Below are positions 60,392-64,000 of a stretch of DNA of 64,000 bases, in pieces. How positions within the stretch are numbered: the first letter of the stretch is position 1; each line of letters opens with the position of its first letter. The DNA is from Pararhodobacter zhoushanensis. Lineage in GTDB: Bacteria > Pseudomonadota > Alphaproteobacteria > Rhodobacterales > Rhodobacteraceae. Location: contig NZ_REEZ01000014.1 in NCBI RefSeq assembly GCF_003990445.1, forward strand, positions 1 to 64,000. Reading direction: 5' to 3'. The notes beneath the pieces are model-generated. The model did no database searches. It was not told the origin of the DNA and worked only from the letters and a program-made list of their open reading frames with translations. The position numbers and the translations under genes are program-made.

Positions 60392-61161
60392 GCCGCACGA
60401 TCCGAGAGCGCGAGGGGCACCAGAAACGGGCCTTCCGGTGTGTCGACATATGTCGCCGCCAGCCCGAAGACCGAGGCCATGCGCTCGGGCGTCAGCACGC
60501 GGTGGGGTATGTCGTCGGCGACGATCTGGCCCTCCTGCATCAAGACAAGCCGGGTACAAAAGCGCGCGGCCAGTCCAAGATCATGCAAGGATACAAGAAT
60601 ACCGCGCCCGGCGCTGGCCAGCTGTCTCAGCCGCCCCATCAGCGCGATCTGCTGGGCAAGGTCCAGCCCGGCGCCCGGTTCATCGGCCAGAATCAATGGC
60701 GTGCGCTGAACCAGAACCCGGGCCAGCAAGACGCGGGCAAGCTCGCCGCCCGAGAGTTCTGTCGCGATTCGATCCGCAAATTCGCCCAGATCCAGCGCGG
60801 CCAGCACATCGTCGACCAGGCGGGCGGTGTCGCCGGGCAGGGTGGCGCTGCGCGACCGGTGCGGGAGCAGACCCAGCGCGACGAGATCGCGCACCGGCAT
60901 CGGCCAGGCCACGGTGCGCGTTTGCGGCAGGAACGCCGCGTGCAGGGCGCGTTGCGACGGGGGCAGGGCGCTCAGCGACGAGCGGCCTTGATGACGGATC
61001 AACCCCAGCGCGGCGTGCAGAAGCGTGGTCTTGCCCGCGCCATTCGGGCCGATCAGCCCGACGCATTCGCCGGGCCCGACAGACAGGCTGACCCCGGACA
61101 GCGTGGCGCGCCCGCGCCGCGCGACGCTGAGACCCGCAAGGTCGAGAAGCGGCGCCGTCAA
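60388..61161 (-). CDS. Iron/heme ABC transporter ATP-binding protein
   Basis: A 257-residue ATPase of the HmuV/FecE group. Walker A GPNGAGKTTLL, signature LSGGELARVLLARVL, Walker B LILADEPGAGLD and H-loop VSLHDLGLA are all present. It pairs with the FecCD permease gene of the same operon. Confidence 0.92.
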   Translation of the reverse strand: MTAPLLDLAGLSVARRGRATLSGVSLSVGPGECVGLIGPNGAGKTTLLHAALGLIRHQGRSSLSALPPSQRALHAAFLPQTRTVAWPMPVRDLVALGLLPHRSRSATLPGDTARLVDDVLAALDLGEFADRIATELSGGELARVLLARVLVQRTPLILADEPGAGLDLAQQIALMGRLRQLASAGRGILVSLHDLGLAARFCTRLVLMQEGQIVADDIPHRVLTPERMASVFGLAATYVDTPEGPFLVPLALSDRAA

Positions 61162-62168
61162 TGGCCCAGCCTTTCGGGGGTGTCCTCGATCGCTTCGACG
61201 CCGCCGTCATGGGCCAGCGCCCAGGCGCGCACCAGTGCCTCGTCCAGCTCCGCGTCCCGCGCAGCCTGGCGCAGACCCACCCGCAACGCGCGGCGCTGCT
61301 CGCGCCCGTCAGGAAGGATCAGAACATCCGGGCTGACCCCGGCGCGCAGATGCTGCATCAGTTCCGCCTTGAGCAGAACCAGATCGGCGGGGCCGAACCG
61401 CTCATAGAGCCACGCCCAGGCGCGGGCGGCTTCGGGATCATAGGGCTTTTCGCGCCCTTCACCGGTAGTGAAGGGGCCGGCAGGATAGAGCCCGGCGCAG
61501 GGCACCAGCCCTGCCGGGATCGCCTGATTGGCCGAATGCGTGCGCCCGGCGCGCAGCAGTTGCGGCAGCACATGGGTGTGCGGCCCGGCGGGCGAGACGC
61601 CGCCGGTATCGGGGCCGCCGATCTTCTGGAAGACCTCGACCCGGCCCAGCCGCGTCAGCGCGATGCGATGGGGATGCGCGGCAAGGATCGCGGCCATCGC
61701 CGGATTTCCCGGCGTCATCAGCGAGTGCCCGGCCGCGGCGCGCAGCGTTGTGAGCAGGGCAGGATCAGCGGTACGGATACAGAAATCCACCTGCGGCTGT
61801 GCCAGACCCATGTCAAAGAGCACGGCGTCACGGTCCTGCGGGCGCAGGGCGGCGCGGTCGGGGCCAAGTTCGGTCAGACCCGCGCGGCGGCTCATCGCTG
61901 AAAGGTCGGTCGGCAGGCACAGCATCAGCGCCTGTCCCCAAAGCCCGGCGCGCGGCGAGAGAGTTTCGCAGGCGACCGGTTGCAACTCGGGCGGCAGCGA
62001 CAGCTGGACGCCGCCGCGGGCCGTCACCCGCATCAGCGGGCCGGTCTGGGCGCGTTCGCCCGGATCGTGGCGGAACTCGGCGATGGCCCCAAAAGAGCCC
62101 ATCGACCAGCCAGTGGCGGGATCGGCGAGATGGCGGTCGAGCAGGGAAAGGGTTGCAGTCAGGTTCAT
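61158..62168 (-). CDS. DUF6925-like protein of iron-uptake operon
   Basis: A 336-residue soluble protein, MNLTATLSLLDRHLADPATGWSM to ERLGH. It has conserved-looking segments FDMGLAQPQVDFCIRT, FQKIGGPDTGGVSPAGPHTHVLPQLLRAGRTHS and PAGPFTTGEGREKPYD. It is probably of the DUF6925 family, which co-occurs with siderophore or heme ABC genes. It lacks a signal peptide, so it may act on the imported ligand in the cytoplasm (release or reduction). The role is inference. Confidence 0.65.
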   Translation of the reverse strand: MNLTATLSLLDRHLADPATGWSMGSFGAIAEFRHDPGERAQTGPLMRVTARGGVQLSLPPELQPVACETLSPRAGLWGQALMLCLPTDLSAMSRRAGLTELGPDRAALRPQDRDAVLFDMGLAQPQVDFCIRTADPALLTTLRAAAGHSLMTPGNPAMAAILAAHPHRIALTRLGRVEVFQKIGGPDTGGVSPAGPHTHVLPQLLRAGRTHSANQAIPAGLVPCAGLYPAGPFTTGEGREKPYDPEAARAWAWLYERFGPADLVLLKAELMQHLRAGVSPDVLILPDGREQRRALRVGLRQAARDAELDEALVRAWALAHDGGVEAIEDTPERLGH

Positions 62169-62176
62169 GACGGACC

Positions 62177-63166
62177 TCAGGCGTTTTGCGCGAAACGGGT
62201 GCGCAGGATGAGCATCAGGAAAAACGGCGCGCCGAGGATGGCCAGCAGCACCCCCAGTTTCAGGTCGCGACCGGGAAGGATCAGGCGCACGGCGATGTCG
62301 GCGGCCAGCAGCAGTGCCGCGCCGCCAAGGGCCGAAACAGGCAGCAGACGCGCGGGATTGCCCTGTGTGGCACGGCGCAGGATATGCGGCACCATCAGGC
62401 CGATGAAGCCGATGGACCCGGCGACCGCCGTGGACGCGCCGACCACGGCGGCGGTGCCCAGCAGCACCACCACCCGCAGGCGACCAAGGTTCACCCCCAT
62501 CGATGCCGCCGCGTCTTCGCCCAGCGTCAGGGCTGACAGGGCTTTGGCTTGTGTCAGAAGCAACGCACAGCCCACGACGATAAAGGGAAGGGCAAGGGCC
62601 ACATGACTCCAGGACCGGTCAGCCAGTGAGCCCATCAACCAGAAAACGATCTCCTGCGCGGCGAAGGGATCGGGCGACAGGTTCAGTACCAGCGCCAGCC
62701 CGGCCCCGGACAGGGCCGAAACCCCGATCCCCGCAAGGATCAGTGTCAGCGCGCCGCCCGACGGTCCGGCCAACAGTGCCAGCACCAGAACGGCGGTGAA
62801 CGCCCCGGCAAGGCCCGAGAGCGGCAGGGCCAGCGCCATTGCCGCCGCCAGCCCGGTTTGCAGCGCCAGAACCGCACCCAGCGCCGCTGCGCCTGAGACG
62901 CCCAGCAGTCCCGGCTCGGCCAGCGGGTTGCGCAGATAGCCCTGCATCACCGCGCCCGACAGGCCGAGCCCGGCACCGATGGTCGCGGCCAGCACCGCGC
63001 GCGGCAGTCGCAACTCGCGCATCACCAGTGTCAGCGGCCCGCCGTCGCCCCGGATCAGCGCCGCAAGGCTGTCACCGACCGGCACGGCAGCGGGACCGAT
63101 CAGAATCGAGGCAAGCATCAGCAGGATGACAAGGATCACAAGGGCAGGGGTCAGCAGTCTGTTCAT
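62177..63166 (-). CDS. FecCD-family iron ABC transporter permease
   Basis: A 329-residue permease with about ten membrane helices. Typical FecCD pieces are LRLPRAVLAATIGAGLGLSGAVMQGYLRNPLAEPGLLGVSGAAALGA and GFIGLMVPHILRRATQGNPARLLPVSALGGAALLLAADIAVR. Imports iron-chelate, heme or cobalamin ligands across the inner membrane. Confidence 0.93.
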   Translation of the reverse strand: MNRLLTPALVILVILLMLASILIGPAAVPVGDSLAALIRGDGGPLTLVMRELRLPRAVLAATIGAGLGLSGAVMQGYLRNPLAEPGLLGVSGAAALGAVLALQTGLAAAMALALPLSGLAGAFTAVLVLALLAGPSGGALTLILAGIGVSALSGAGLALVLNLSPDPFAAQEIVFWLMGSLADRSWSHVALALPFIVVGCALLLTQAKALSALTLGEDAAASMGVNLGRLRVVVLLGTAAVVGASTAVAGSIGFIGLMVPHILRRATQGNPARLLPVSALGGAALLLAADIAVRLILPGRDLKLGVLLAILGAPFFLMLILRTRFAQNA

Positions 63167-64000
63167 GGCGCCGTCCCGTCGATCAGCCGGGCAATCGCGC
63201 CCAGAACGTACGGCGTACCGCAGACCCAGTCCCGGTCATTCGCGGCGACGCCCGCGCCATAGGCGCGGCTGTGGCGCAGGGCCGGATGGTGAAGCAGCGC
63301 GCGCGCTTCGGACCAGCCTTCGGGGCTGTGGCCCGGCTGGCCAAGGATCAGCCGGTCGGGATCGGCAATCAGCAGGGATTCGAGGGCAACCATGCCACCC
63401 CACGCGAGGCCCAGCTCGTCGGCCAGATTGCGCAGCCCGGCGGCGCGCAGGATGTCACCGGACAGGGTTTGTGACCCGCCGGTCCAGCCCCGCGCGGAAT
63501 AGAGCACCGCGCGCGGCCCCTCGGCCCCGGCGCGGACCTGCGCGGCATGGGTGGCGAGCAGTGCACGGTCCTGGCGGAAACGGGCGATGGCCGCGCGGGC
63601 TTCGGCGTCGCGCCCCAGCGCGGCCCCCATCTGTGCGAGCGAGGCTTCGATGTCATCAAGGCTGTTCTCGGGCTCGAACCGGATGACCGGCACGCCGAGG
63701 CGCTGCAGCATCGCGACGGTTGCGACCGTCGAATAGCGCCCGGCCAGCACGAGGTCCGGTTGCAACAGATAGACCTCTTCGGCCAGCCCGTGATTGGCGG
63801 GCAGGGCGCGCGCCGCCTCTTGCAGCGGGGCCACGACACCGTCATGCGCAAGATAGCTGACCGAGACCAGCTGCCCCGGTGCCGCCAGCATCAGCGCCAG
63901 CTGGTCGGTGCACAGATTCATCGACACCACCCGGCGCGGTGCCTCCGGCGGCTGCGCCCCGGCCGGAACGGCAAGGGCCAGCACCAGCGCCAACGCCTCA
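63163..64000 (-). CDS. Periplasmic substrate-binding protein, BtuF/FhuD type (partial)
   Basis: The first visible gene of the operon; the frame is still open at the right edge, so its start and part of the signal peptide are missing. The mature sequence begins about VPAGAQPPEAPRRVVSMNLCTDQLALMLA, the standard type III periplasmic binding start, and later LLQPDLVLAGRYSTVATVAMLQRLGVPVIRFE. It delivers its ligand (iron chelate or heme) to the FecCD permease. Confidence 0.88.
   Translation of the reverse strand, partial: EALALVLALAVPAGAQPPEAPRRVVSMNLCTDQLALMLAAPGQLVSVSYLAHDGVVAPLQEAARALPANHGLAEEVYLLQPDLVLAGRYSTVATVAMLQRLGVPVIRFEPENSLDDIEASLAQMGAALGRDAEARAAIARFRQDRALLATHAAQVRAGAEGPRAVLYSARGWTGGSQTLSGDILRAAGLRNLADELGLAWGGMVALESLLIADPDRLILGQPGHSPEGWSEARALLHHPALRHSRAYGAGVAANDRDWVCGTPYVLGAIARLIDGTAP

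Overview
This 64-kb window is GC-rich chromosome from an alphaproteobacterium of the Rhodobacterales (Rhodobacteraceae/Paracoccaceae type). The evidence is the gene content: a TrcR-type (DUF1013) cell-cycle regulator, a one-cysteine DksA, EnvZ-like and MoxR-like proteins, separated pheS and pheT, a GTTC-N7-GTTC LexA-type box, and lambda-like prophage genes resembling those of Rhodobacter phages. All product names come from reading the translations; no database search was run.

Layout. Positions 1-18.4 kb are host chromosome: a tRNA-Asn, a metallo-beta-lactamase-fold hydrolase, a sensor kinase, a MoxR ATPase, DksA, an FAD monooxygenase, a thioredoxin/CcdA pair, an MFS transporter, pheS, a secreted trypsin-like protease, a secreted MORN-repeat protein, RNase T2, trcR, pheT, a DMT transporter and tRNA-Pro(CGG). 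Four intergenic spacers here carry members of a compound palindromic repeat family that I did not see inside the prophage.

Positions 18.5-58.0 kb are a complete-looking, about 39.5-kb siphovirus-type prophage. It is integrated in the 3' half of tRNA-Pro and flanked by 45-bp perfect direct repeats (18459-18503 and 57964-58008). The order is: attL; a visibly AT-richer cargo block with an LRR-like protein and a PHP-phosphoesterase/ABC-ATPase two-gene cassette that looks like an anti-phage defence system; a leftward operon (small regulators, DUF2312/GapR, Xis, Int); a lambda-like immunity region with five copies of a 15-bp operator around a CI-like repressor and a Cro-like protein; a rightward early operon (dATP/dGTP diphosphohydrolase, DNA methyltransferase, zinc-ribbon and replication-like proteins); an iteron-like noncoding block; packaging and head genes with a protease-capsid fusion; tail genes, including a lambda G/GT-type -1 frameshift at GGGAAAT; tail fibres with a decayed tandem duplication; a lysis cassette with nested Rz/Rz1; and a late moron segment with a LexA-box-controlled small protein and a BamE-like lipoprotein.

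Positions 58.0-64 kb return to host chromosome: a tightly overlapping eight-gene leftward operon for TonB-dependent iron, heme or siderophore uptake (substrate-binding protein, FecCD permease, a DUF6925-like protein, ATPase, ExbB, two ExbD, TonB). Its first gene runs off the right edge.

Best leads: the PHP-ABC ATPase defence-like cassette, the programmed frameshift missed by simple ORF calling, the operator system, the iteron cluster and the SOS-box moron.
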